This document shows, in pieces, positions 15,009 through 22,918 of a stretch of DNA of 56,324 nucleotides; positions within the stretch are counted from its first letter, which is position 1, and each line of letters begins with the position of its first letter. A model generated the notes under the pieces. That model was not told where the DNA came from, did not search any database, and was given only the letters and a program-made list of their open reading frames with translations. The DNA is taken from the NCBI RefSeq assembly GCF_003967355.1, contig NZ_BIFH01000050.1, positions 1-56,324 on the forward strand. Reading direction: 5' to 3'. Both the position numbers and the translations under genes were made by a program. Source of the DNA: Embleya hyalina (GTDB lineage Bacteria > Actinomycetota > Actinomycetes > Streptomycetales > Streptomycetaceae).

Positions 15009-16739
15009 TCAGTCGGCGTACAGCTCGCGGTAGGTCTCGGCGTGCTCGGCGTGGTGGGCCAGGCCCTCCTCGGTGGGCCACACGATCCACAGCCGTGCCC
15101 CGTCGTCGACGCTGTATCGGCGGCCGTTGAGGTCGGTGACCTCCCGCTCGGCGGCCAGCGCGACGCCGCGGTGGTCGAGCAACCGGTCCAGCGCGCCGGC
15201 CGACCGGGCGACGTGGGCGAGCGCGGCGCGGCTCGACCCGTGGGGCAGGTCCGCGATCGCGGGCGGGCGCGTCTCGTCCCGGTGGCTGCCGAACAGGTAA
15301 TAGCGCAGATGGTTCTCACCGGCCGCGTGGCAGCCCACCAGGTGGTCCAGCGCCCGCCACGCGGTGCGGCCGAGCAGTCCGCGCGGGCGCGGCGGGGCCT
15401 TGTGGTCGACCAGGCCGGTGTGGGCGCCGTCGAGGCGGTGGGCCGGCTCGGGAGCGTCGACGCCGGGATGCAGTTCGCGGTAGCAGGCCCAGTGCGTCTC
15501 GTAGTGTTCGCGGCCGGCGTCGTTGATCCGGTGCGTGCCCCGGGGCCCGTCCTCGATCCACTCCTCGCCCCGCCGGTTGTACAGCTGCAGGCAGGCGTTC
15601 CAGCTCGGCTCGCGCAGCCCGCCGCGTTCGCTGGAGAACCCGCCGAGCAAATCCGCCCGGTAGAACGCACTCAGAGTGGACCACACCCACTCGCTGACCA
15701 GGCCGCGCGGCGGCGAGACCGGCGCGGTGATCCCCCGGCCAGCCCGGGCCGCCGCCCGCCCGGCCGGGGTGAGCCGCACCCGCACGCACGGGGTCGTGCC
15801 GAACAGACTCTGGATCCAGTCGTCCTGACGCTCGACCAGTCCGCGCGAGGCCAGAGCGGCGAGGGTGGAGCCGGCTCCGGGGTCGAGGTGGCCCCGGTAG
15901 GAGATCGTCGACTGGATGGTGGTGTGTCCCGAGTCCGCGCTCGCGACGGTGTACAGCAGCCACCGCCACTCCGACGCCGGCCGGGACGGAGCCCAATCCG
16001 TCGCGCTGCCCCGCGCGTTGCGCTCGGCCGCCTGGTCCGCGTCGTAGATCGTCGCGAGGTAGAGCCGCTGCCGGTCGTTGAGGCCGTTCCACGCCTCGGC
16101 GGCGCGGCGCCGGCGGGCGTCGACGTTCTCGGGCACCTCCACCGGCCCCGGCAACGCCGGCTCCCTCCGAGCCGAACGCGCGGGCCGCGCCGCGGGCTTC
16201 CGCTGCGCGGCCCGCGCGTTGGGCTCCGGGGCCGGCGCCGGGTCGGGCATCGGTGGCGGGTCCTCGACCGGTACCGGAGCGACCTCGGCCGCCGGCGCCG
16301 GGCCCGGCTCGACGTCGACGACGGCGGGCGGGACGGGCGGGGCCTCGGCCGGGTCGGTGTCGGGCGGGACCAGGCGGGCGAGCGCCCGCAGGCCGGCCAG
16401 GGCGCGCACTGCGGCGGCGGCCGCGACCGCCTGGCGGTGCGCGACGCGCAGCTGCTCGCCGGTCAGGCCCAGGCCCGACAGGTCGGCGGCCAGGGCGCCG
16501 TCGCGCAGGCCTGCCCGCACGTCGTCGAGCGCGACCGCCAGCTCGTCGCGCAGCTGCTGCTCGCCCGGCGCGTGCCGCTGCCGGTAGGCGGTCTGTTTGC
16601 ACGCCGCGCTGCAGTGCCGGCGGGGCCGCCCACGCCGAGTCTTGCCGCCGAGTGTCGTCCCGCACACCTCGCACCGCCACGCGCCCGCCTCGGCGGCCGC
16701 GCGCTCCGGAGTCCCCGCACCGATTTTCGTCACAGGCAC
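15009..16739 (-). CDS. Zinc-finger and winged-helix-like plasmid protein
   Basis: This is a 576-residue protein. A GTG at 16739 with AGGT upstream is preferred; a GTG two codons later is possible. A zinc finger near residues 22-50 has CEVCGTT and then CSAACKQTAYRQRHA. A helical segment and a long Pro/Ala-rich linker (about 125-200) follow. A second, globular half opens with LNDRQRLYLATIYDADQ. It contains a winged-helix-like stretch (LAALASRGLVERQDD ... RVRLTPAGRAAA) as in MarR-type regulators. The C-terminal part is His/Trp-rich. The order suggests a DNA-binding regulator or replication accessory factor. I do not know its function. A repeat-rich region lies just upstream (16959-17476). Confidence 0.75.
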   Translation of the reverse strand: MPVTKIGAGTPERAAAEAGAWRCEVCGTTLGGKTRRGRPRRHCSAACKQTAYRQRHAPGEQQLRDELAVALDDVRAGLRDGALAADLSGLGLTGEQLRVAHRQAVAAAAAVRALAGLRALARLVPPDTDPAEAPPVPPAVVDVEPGPAPAAEVAPVPVEDPPPMPDPAPAPEPNARAAQRKPAARPARSARREPALPGPVEVPENVDARRRRAAEAWNGLNDRQRLYLATIYDADQAAERNARGSATDWAPSRPASEWRWLLYTVASADSGHTTIQSTISYRGHLDPGAGSTLAALASRGLVERQDDWIQSLFGTTPCVRVRLTPAGRAAARAGRGITAPVSPPRGLVSEWVWSTLSAFYRADLLGGFSSERGGLREPSWNACLQLYNRRGEEWIEDGPRGTHRINDAGREHYETHWACYRELHPGVDAPEPAHRLDGAHTGLVDHKAPPRPRGLLGRTAWRALDHLVGCHAAGENHLRYYLFGSHRDETRPPAIADLPHGSSRAALAHVARSAGALDRLLDHRGVALAAEREVTDLNGRRYSVDDGARLWIVWPTEEGLAHHAEHAETYRELYAD

Positions 16740-16958
16740 GATTGTTACCTAATCGGGGTGGGCGTGGGTTGGGGTTCACCCGATCGGTTCCGCCGTCGGA
16801 TCGGTTCCAAGAATCCGACCGGCCGTGAGGCCGGCACCGGCCGCCAACCGGTCGGCCTGCACGAAGGTTGCGCGGAAGGTGCATGGGCTCGTGGTAAGGC
16901 CCGGCGCGGGTTGGCGGGTTGCTCCTGGGCGGCCGGTCGGACGCCGCCGGCCGACTCC

Positions 16959-17010
16959 GGACAAGGGGTGGGGAATTCGTGACGGTTTCCCCCTTGACCA
17001 CCCCTTGTCC
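16959..17010. repeat. 13-bp perfect inverted repeat
   Basis: GGACAAGGGGTGG at 16959-16971 faces CCACCCCTTGTCC at 16998-17010 with 26 bases between. This is the wide spacing of a possible dimeric operator or recombination site. Confidence 0.55.
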
Positions 17011-17181
17011 TCCCGGTTCGTCCACCTCGCGTGGCCACCCGCAGGCCCGCCGCACCGCCCAGGAGTTTCCCGGCGGGCGGGGCCGGGGTTTCGCGTTCCG
17101 ACGCCCGACGGACCGGTGCGAGTCGGCGCCGGTGCCCGGCCGTTCGGGGTTCCATTCGGGGGCGCAATCGGGGGCGCGTTC

Positions 17182-17476
17182 GGGGGTCCGTTTTAGATCG
17201 GACCCCCTGGCCCGTGCGTCACCGCAGGTCACCGGGCCTGTATGCACCCTGATTCGGCGCAGACTGGTACGGGATATCGAGAATCGGTCCCGATCCACTG
17301 CGGCGGCGGTCTGCTGCGCGTTACCCCCCGCAATACGGGGTCCGTTACGAGGTCCGATACGGGGTCCGTTTTATATCGGATACCCCAGCGGATCCGTCGT
17401 CGCAGGTCACCGGCCCCGTATGCAACCTTGTTCGGCGCAGACTGGTATCGAATTCACGATGTGCAACCCGATCCAC
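17182..17476. repeat. Imperfect 114-bp direct duplication
   Basis: Two copies, about 17185-17298 and 17363-17476, are offset by 178 bases. Each starts with a hairpin around GTCCGTTTTA and continues through GCAGGTCACCGG, a TATGCA box and TTCGGCGCAGACTGGTA to GATCCAC. The first hairpin, GGGGGTCCG-N8-CGGACCCCC, is perfect at 17182-17207. Copy two ends just before the stop of the 17482-17910 gene. Confidence 0.65.
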
Positions 17477-17481
17477 CCGGT

Positions 17482-17910
17482 TCAGCCGTGCGCCTCGGCG
17501 AACGCGTCGTCCGCCCACCGGACCGCGCGGGCCAGCTCGTCCGCTCCGGCCGGGCCGGGCAGGTCCTCGTCCCCGTCGACGTCGACCACGGCCACGATCC
17601 GCCGGCCGTCGGCGACCTCGGCGGCGACGCGTTCGGCGTACACCGCGACCGCCGCCGTGTCGTCGGGTACGCCGCTCGCGCCGGAGATTCCGTGCCACTC
17701 CCCCGGGTCCCAGACCACCAGGACCTCGCCCAGGTGCACGCCGCACCCGGGCGCGCTGTTCTCCGCGCCACCGCACGCGGCCACCCACCCGAGCAACGGC
17801 GTGCCGTCGTCGCCGGTCGGGCCGCCGCACGGATGCGTCGACCGGGCTCCGAGCGGGCACCGCCGACCGGCGGCCGGCTCCTGGTCCTGGTCGTGCTTGT
17901 TCGTCGTCAT
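17482..17910 (-). CDS. Hypothetical acidic protein
   Basis: This is a 142-residue protein from ATG 17910; a GTG seven codons upstream lacks a ribosome binding site. It begins MTTNKHDQDQEPAAGRRC and has four Cys in the first half (RRC, HPC, AAC, PGC). The second half is more globular (LVVWDPGEWHGISGASGVP, then IVAVVDVDGDEDL). No family is recognised. It ends next to the 114-bp duplication and is divergent from the GntR gene at 18070. Confidence 0.6.
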   Translation of the reverse strand: MTTNKHDQDQEPAAGRRCPLGARSTHPCGGPTGDDGTPLLGWVAACGGAENSAPGCGVHLGEVLVVWDPGEWHGISGASGVPDDTAAVAVYAERVAAEVADGRRIVAVVDVDGDEDLPGPAGADELARAVRWADDAFAEAHG

Positions 17911-18069
17911 GCGTCCCAGCCTGGCCTTCACACGAGACGTGCCGCCGAAGATCGTGCGAAGTCTTCGCTCGGGCGCCGTCCTTGGGGCGGAACTCTGAGG
18001 ATTCGCCCGACACGGTCCTTAGTCGCGTGTTCTGATCCTGATACCCAACGGCGACGAGGGGCGGGGATT

Positions 18070-18831
18070 GTGGGACGGATCGAGCGACCGGCTCCGCCAT
18101 ACATGCAAGTAGCCACCCATCTGCGCGACCGGATCCACTCCGGCGAGCTTCGACCGGGCGACCCGCTTCCCTCGGATCGCGATCTGTCCGAGCAGTGGAA
18201 GATCTCCCGGGTCACCGCGCAGAAGGCGCTGGTGTATCTGGCGGCCGAGGATCTGATCGAACGAAGGGTCGGTGTCGGCTCGTTCGTGAAGCGCCCGGCG
18301 CCCGGCGAGCCAGCGGCGGACGAGTCCTCACCGCCTCGCCGGGTCTTCCTCGGGTATGCGTTCGACGGTGCTTCGTCGAGCCACGTGATCGCGGCGAGCA
18401 TGGCCCCGGCCACCAGCAGCGCGGCGGTCGCGTTCGGCGTCGAGGAAGGCACGCCGCTGTTCGCCCGGCGAACGGTCGTCCTCGGTGTGTCCGGGCCGGT
18501 GGCGCTCGTCACGACCTGGTGCCGCGAGACGGATGCGGACACGATCCCCGAGTTGGCGAAGAGGACGCCGCTTCCCGTACCGATCCAGGATCTCATCGCC
18601 GTCGACGGCCCGGCCGGGCGACAGGTACGGGAGACAACGGACGCTCGCGGCGCCACACCGGCCGAGGCGGCGGGCCTGAACATTCCCCCGGCTACGCCGG
18701 TTCTGACCGGCCACCTCGTTCACACCAGCCGCGAGGGCGCCACCGTCGTGTTCATCGAACACGTCACCACCAACACCGTGACCATCAGCTACGCCCTCGC
18801 CCGCAATGCCAGTCCCCCGGCCCGAACGTGA
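18070..18831 (+). CDS. GntR-family regulator with UTRA domain
   Basis: This is a 253-residue transcription factor. The GTG start lies after a G-rich stretch (GAGGGGCGGGG). Residues 10-75 form the GntR winged helix (YMQVATHLRDRIHSGELRPG, LPSDRDLSEQWKISRVTAQK, ending VGVGSFVKR). Residues about 90-245 form a UTRA ligand-binding domain (HutC subfamily), with the usual LFARRTVV and PVLTGHLVHTSREG blocks. KorA and KorSA of Streptomyces plasmids belong to the same group and control transfer or replication genes. Its targets here are unknown. It stands alone, upstream of the 3' end of the dnaB gene on the other strand. Confidence 0.9.
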   Translation: MGRIERPAPPYMQVATHLRDRIHSGELRPGDPLPSDRDLSEQWKISRVTAQKALVYLAAEDLIERRVGVGSFVKRPAPGEPAADESSPPRRVFLGYAFDGASSSHVIAASMAPATSSAAVAFGVEEGTPLFARRTVVLGVSGPVALVTTWCRETDADTIPELAKRTPLPVPIQDLIAVDGPAGRQVRETTDARGATPAEAAGLNIPPATPVLTGHLVHTSREGATVVFIEHVTTNTVTISYALARNASPPART

Positions 18832-19055
18832 CCTCCGATTCTCTTCGGGCGGGCAGGGCCGGTGTCCCCCGAGCGATCACCGCGCGGCCCCAAGCCCGGT
18901 ACTCGCCGGGCTCTTGATTACGCCTGTGACTCGTGATGCCAATGGGTCACAGACGCCCTGTGTGGCGCGCTGTCGCGTCCAAATGCGGCCAGCGCACCCG
19001 AGTGGCCGGGCGCCCACGATCGCCACGGAGACGGCCGCAGGCCGCTCGGCCCGAC

Positions 19056-20441
19056 TCACGCTCTGGGCATGTCCCGGAATCGGGAGTAATGCCCCTGGAA
19101 CGCGAGGGTGATCGTGGGGGTGGCGCCGTTGCGGTGTTTGGCCACAATCACATCCGCCTCGCCCGCGCGGGGAGACTCCTTGGTGTAGGCGTCGTCGCGG
19201 TGCAGCAGGAAGACGACGTCCGAGTCCTGTTCGAGCGAACCCGATTCGCGCAGCTCAGCCAGGCGGGGCGTCTTGTCCTCGCGGTTCTCGGCGCCGCGGT
19301 TCAACTGGGACAGGGCCAGAACCGGGATCTCCAACTCCTTCGCCAGGAGTTTGGTGTTGCGGCTGATCTCCGACACCTCGGCCTGGCGGTTCTCTGCGCG
19401 GCCGCCGCTGCCGCCCAAGAGTTGCAGGTAGTCGATGACGATCAGGTCTAGGCCGCCGTGGCGCTGTTTGATCCGGCGGCACTCGGCCTTGATCTGGGTC
19501 AGGGTCGTGTTGGCCCCGTCGGTGATGAACAGGTTGTCCGAGCTGAGCTTGTTCATGGCGGCCGTGACGCGGTCCCAGTCGTGCGGGGTCATCTCAGTGC
19601 CGCGCAGGTGGTGCAATGCCACGCGGGCCTCGGCGGAGATAATGCGCTGCACCAACTCGTCGCGGTGCATCTCCAGGCTGAAGAACGCGACCTTGCGGCC
19701 ACAGGCGAGAGCGGCATGGCGGGCGATATCGATCGCGAACGTTGTTTTCCCCATGCCCGGCCTGCCCGCGATGATGATCATCTGACCGGCCTGGAGGCCG
19801 TTGGTCAGGCCGTCCACGTCGGCGAACCCGGTCATCACGCCCTTGGTGCCGCCCTCGGTCTGGTTGCGCTCGATGTCGGCCAGAACACCGGGCAACAGCG
19901 CGCCCAAAGTGTTGGTGACGTCGCGTTGTTCGCCGCCCTGGCCGACCCTGGCCAGGTCGTCAGCTGCCCGGTCGAGGACCTGGTCGACGTCGTCCGGGGC
20001 GGAGTGCGCCATCTGGACGATGCGGGTGCCGACCTCGGCCAGGCGCTTCAGCGTCGCTTGCTCAACGACGATGCGCGCGTAGTACCCGGCACTGCCAGTC
20101 GTGGGCACGGACGAGATCAGCGTGTGCAGGTACGGCGCTCCGCCGACCCGGTCGATCTCGCCGCGTTTGGTCAGCTCGTCCCGCAGGAGGATCGCGTCCA
20201 CGGGGTTGCCGCGGGCGTACAGGTCAACGATCGCGGCGTACACCAGCACGTGGGCGGGCCGATGGAACTGTTGGCCGCCGCGCCGGCCCAGGACCTCGAC
20301 GACCTCCTCGATGGCGGCCTTGGACAACATCATCGAGCCGAGCACGGATTGCTCGGCCTCGATGTCGTTCGGGGGCATGGGGCCCAGGCCGCCGTCGTCG
20401 GACGCGTCGTGGCCGCCGGAACGGGGAGCGATTACGGTCAT
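19056..20441 (-). CDS. dnaB: DnaB-type replicative helicase
   Basis: This 461-residue protein has the full length of DnaB. It unwinds the fork ahead of the polymerase. The N-terminal domain (NDIEAEQSVLGSMM to LISSVPTTGSAGYYAR) is followed by the RecA-like domain. That domain has Walker A GRPGMGKTT near residue 227, FFSLEM, Walker B LIVIDYLQLLGG near 332, LSQLNRGAE and the arginine-finger region FQGHYSRF. The start MTVIAP at 20441 is chosen over upstream Arg/Pro-rich frame. It lies 83 bases after the iteron-containing rep gene on the same strand. This is the arrangement known for pSLA2, in which a helicase gene follows an initiator gene that contains the origin. Confidence 0.93.
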   Translation of the reverse strand: MTVIAPRSGGHDASDDGGLGPMPPNDIEAEQSVLGSMMLSKAAIEEVVEVLGRRGGQQFHRPAHVLVYAAIVDLYARGNPVDAILLRDELTKRGEIDRVGGAPYLHTLISSVPTTGSAGYYARIVVEQATLKRLAEVGTRIVQMAHSAPDDVDQVLDRAADDLARVGQGGEQRDVTNTLGALLPGVLADIERNQTEGGTKGVMTGFADVDGLTNGLQAGQMIIIAGRPGMGKTTFAIDIARHAALACGRKVAFFSLEMHRDELVQRIISAEARVALHHLRGTEMTPHDWDRVTAAMNKLSSDNLFITDGANTTLTQIKAECRRIKQRHGGLDLIVIDYLQLLGGSGGRAENRQAEVSEISRNTKLLAKELEIPVLALSQLNRGAENREDKTPRLAELRESGSLEQDSDVVFLLHRDDAYTKESPRAGEADVIVAKHRNGATPTITLAFQGHYSRFRDMPRA

Positions 20442-20524
20442 GGTGGAGGACTTCCGATCGCGAGAGGGTCGGGGGAACTCACGGGCGGCCCCCGGCACGG
20501 GGCCGCCCATCTGCGTCTTCGTGC

Positions 20525-21898
20525 TCAGGAGCCGGCCGACGGATCAAGCAGGAGTTCGGCGGCCCGCCGGTTGCGCGCCTCCTCGGCTTCGCGTTCGGCA
20601 CGGCTCGGCCTGCGCGGCGGCTGCAACGTGCGGGTCGTCGACGGAGCGCCGGCGGACGCCTGCAACGCCCTGACGCGCTCCATGGTGATCGCCCGACGCG
20701 CGGCCGCCTCCTCCGGCGATTCGGCGGTGTCGGTTGGCGGAATCACCTCGTCGTCGATGCGGCAGGGCAGGCACTCGGCGACGGTGCGGTGCGGATGTTG
20801 CGGGCAGGCGTCGTCCACCGGGACACGCGGGCCGGGGATCTCATCGGTTGAGGCCGGGGCGGCGGCAATGCGGCGGGGCAGGTCGTTGACCCTGAACGTC
20901 AGAAAGTTGACGCGGTTCTTCAACGGCGACGGCGGGTTCTCCGTCAGCCGCGCGAACAGGTCGCCGTCCAGAGTCCACGACTTCTCGGCAATCCTGCGCG
21001 CCAACAACGGTGCGAGCTTGGTTGCGCTGACCTCGCCCAGGGTCCACGGCGAAGGCAGTGACTGGAGCCAATCCTCGGCCGCGACGATCCCCGGATCCCG
21101 AGTTGCGGGGGGTTGATTTTCGCCCGAAGGGCATCGCCCACCTCCCCCCTCCGAGACGGTGCCCACTTCGGACGTGGGGGGGAGGGGGGTGGGTGTACCA
21201 CCCACCGGGGGGGTGTGGGGGGGGATGGTCGCATTGGGTACACGTGGTGCCACCTGCGGAAACGCCGGATCCACCTCGTTACCCCATCGCCACGTGGTCG
21301 CATTGGGTACACGTGGTGCCACCTGCGGAAACGCATTTTCGCCCCGCCACGTGCCCCCATTGGGTACATGTGGCGCCACCTGCGGAAACACCGAGTCGTC
21401 CGGAACGATCGGAATGCCTGACTGAGCCGGGCCCGGCCGGGTCGAGACCTCGTAGCGGATGCCGAGCAGACCGCCCTTGCGGACCCGGACCTCACCGGTC
21501 GCCGGATCGACCACGTCGGCGGTCGCGCGGATCCGGTGCGCGCGGACGTACCCGGCGTCGCGGACCAACTTGAGTTCGCCGCGGACCGCCTTGACACCGA
21601 TCGGCTGACCGTTGCCGCTCTTCCAGCCCAGCCGCGCGAGCCAGGCCGTCAACTCCTCAACGGTGAACTGCGCGCCCGGCGGCAGGAACCACAACGCGCC
21701 GAGGAACGCGATCGTCAACGGCTGCCAGCCGTGACCGAAGAACGTCTCCTCCCGCAACGTGATCTGTGCGGGAGGCTCGACCGCCACACTCCAGGTCGAA
21801 GCGACCGAGGCGGCGGGAGGAACGGGAGGAACGTCGCCCTCGACGGCGGCGGCCTGGCTGCCAGCGGTGGAGGGAGGGCGGTGGGGTGCGACGTGCAT
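20525..21898 (-). CDS. Replication initiator-like protein with internal iterons
   Basis: This is a 457-residue protein. Residues about 45-145 contain a helix-turn-helix-like segment (FTVEELTAWLARLGW ... KAVRGELKLVRDAGY), then a central Pro-rich region with three copies of FPQVAPxVPN. A helical domain follows (GIVAAEDWLQSLPSPWTLGE, LAPLLARRIAEKSWTLDGDL). A Cys/His stretch (ACPQHPHRTVAECLPC) and a basic coiled tail close the protein. The three peptide repeats are encoded by 40-bp DNA repeats that look like iterons, so the origin may lie inside this gene, as in the pSLA2 replicon and in lambda O. The initiator role is inferred from layout and from dnaB following directly, not from a recognised Rep family. 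Confidence 0.7.
   Translation of the reverse strand: MHVAPHRPPSTAGSQAAAVEGDVPPVPPAASVASTWSVAVEPPAQITLREETFFGHGWQPLTIAFLGALWFLPPGAQFTVEELTAWLARLGWKSGNGQPIGVKAVRGELKLVRDAGYVRAHRIRATADVVDPATGEVRVRKGGLLGIRYEVSTRPGPAQSGIPIVPDDSVFPQVAPHVPNGGTWRGENAFPQVAPRVPNATTWRWGNEVDPAFPQVAPRVPNATIPPHTPPVGGTPTPLPPTSEVGTVSEGGGGRCPSGENQPPATRDPGIVAAEDWLQSLPSPWTLGEVSATKLAPLLARRIAEKSWTLDGDLFARLTENPPSPLKNRVNFLTFRVNDLPRRIAAAPASTDEIPGPRVPVDDACPQHPHRTVAECLPCRIDDEVIPPTDTAESPEEAAARRAITMERVRALQASAGAPSTTRTLQPPRRPSRAEREAEEARNRRAAELLLDPSAGS
21174..21228 (+). repeat. G-tract block beside the iterons
   Basis: Runs of 5 to 8 guanines alternate with TGGGTG-TAC-CACCCA, directly next to the first iteron. The plus strand could form a G-quadruplex. 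It encodes a Pro-rich part of the Rep protein. Confidence 0.6.
21226..21389. repeat. Iterons, candidate replication origin inside rep
   Basis: Two identical 40-bp repeats lie at 21226-21265 and 21295-21334 (core CATTGGGTACACGTGGTGCC, then ACCTGCGGAAAC). A slightly changed third lies at about 21354-21389. Each has a GTGG-NN-CCAC dyad. The spacings are 69 and 57 bases. They encode the repeated FPQVAP peptides in the initiator-like gene. Confidence 0.7.
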
Positions 21899-22011
21899 GC
21901 GCTGTGGGAGTCCTCTCGGAGAGGTTCACTCCGGGTACGCCACGCTGACCAGGGGGATCTGTCGCTGGGGTATGTCGACAGGTACTCTGGGGTCAGCGCG
22001 CGGGGCCCGGA

Positions 22012-22120
22012 ACTTTGGAGAGTTGGCGGGACAAGCGTTGAGGCAGGACGAAAGTCCAGTGCCTCCTTCGGAAGCGGCCGGTCTCAGGGGTGAGACTCAA
22101 CGGCCGCTTTCGTCGTTTTT
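22012..22120 (+). ncRNA. Candidate structured small RNA upstream of rep
   Basis: Hairpin 1 at 22040-22065 has stem GAGGCA/TGCCTC, an inner stem GGAC/GTCC and a GAAA tetraloop. Hairpin 2 at 22071-22111 has outer stem GAAGCGGCCG/CGGCCGCTTTC, inner stem GTCTCA/TGAGAC and a GGGG loop. A T-run (22116-22120) follows, as in an intrinsic terminator read on the plus strand. No protein frame fits. It points away from the divergent rep gene. It could be a regulatory RNA of replication; no known RNA family is recognised and the 5' end is a guess. Confidence 0.45.
22071..22120 (+). terminator. Intrinsic terminator of the candidate small RNA
   Basis: This is a nested GC-rich hairpin followed by GTCGTTTTT, the best Rho-independent terminator in this part of the window. 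T-runs are rare in such GC-rich DNA, which adds weight. Confidence 0.6.
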
Positions 22121-22381
22121 AGTTGTCAATCGGTCCTACGGAATCACAGGGATGACTCCAGGTTCACGGCATCATCCCATGAGCACTACCGTGGGTGAGC
22201 AGACCCCATCTGACCAGCCCGAACAGTGCAGGGGCATGCCTACACACCACGCCGTGCTTACGTCGCGCGCTCCGAGCCGATGCATCTGGGTCCATCTCGT
22301 TCGATACCAGTTGCGGATTATGATCTACGGATAATCCGAATGAGTCCAGTCATCTTGTGTTGGCGCATTGTTGGCGCATTT

Positions 22382-22918
22382 TCATGTCGAATGCGCGTCG
22401 ATCGCTTCAGCGAAATCCGTCTGCGCGGGCTGTGAGCGTCGTTGGGCCACCCAGCCAGATACGACATCAGGAGACTTAACGGTCCTGACGTGCGCGAATC
22501 CGTGGTCTAGGTAGTAACGGTGAAGCCTGGGATTTGTGGTCCATGCATCGATGCGCAGCCAGTCATGCCCATGGCGGTAGGCGTAGTCGCCGGCCCAGTC
22601 GAGAATTTTCCCGCCGAGATCGACGCCCGCATATGCCCGATCTACAGACAGTTTGTGCAAATACAGCGCACTGTCTGATTGCTCGTTTTCGTCCCATAGT
22701 CGGGTGTCGATGTCATGGTCGAGCGTGACCGTGGCCGCAATGGTCTCGCCATCTTTGAACAGGTAGACCTCACCAGCCTCGATGCTGGCTGCTATGTGGT
22801 CCGGTGGAAACGGATTCGACCACTGGTCGATCCCCCGGGCACTCAGCCACTTTGCTGTGTCGCGCCTGAACTGAATCAAACGAGGAAGGGCATCCTGACC
22901 TGCACGTACGATGATCAC
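22382..22918 (-). CDS. GNAT-family N-acetyltransferase
   Basis: This is a 178-residue enzyme that would transfer an acetyl group from acetyl-CoA to an amine. The GNAT motif A region is visible as LHKLSVDRAYAGVDLGGKIL near residues 88-107, followed by a motif B-like WLRIDAWTTNPRLHRYYLDHGF. The GTG start overlaps the stop of the GntR gene (GTGA), so the two are translationally coupled. GntR-GNAT pairs are common in actinomycete mobile elements. The substrate is unknown. The codon use is less GC-biased than in the neighbours (many T and A third positions), a hint of different ancestry for this pair. Confidence 0.88.
   Translation of the reverse strand: MIIVRAGQDALPRLIQFRRDTAKWLSARGIDQWSNPFPPDHIAASIEAGEVYLFKDGETIAATVTLDHDIDTRLWDENEQSDSALYLHKLSVDRAYAGVDLGGKILDWAGDYAYRHGHDWLRIDAWTTNPRLHRYYLDHGFAHVRTVKSPDVVSGWVAQRRSQPAQTDFAEAIDAHST

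Larger units (their letters stand above)
16740..17481. other. Repeat-rich intergenic region
   Basis: These 742 bases have no supported gene. They hold a 13-bp inverted repeat (16959-16971 and 16998-17010), GGGGGCGC-type runs around 17150-17185, two hairpins built on GGGGTCCGTTTTA, and two copies of a roughly 114-bp direct repeat. Promoters for the flanking minus-strand gene at 16739 must lie here. Confidence 0.6.

Noticed and set aside
17242-18069. Upstream extension of the GntR gene at 18070
   Set aside because: The frame is open back to 17242 but reads through the 114-bp duplication with Arg-rich sequence. The winged helix begins a few residues after GTG 18070.
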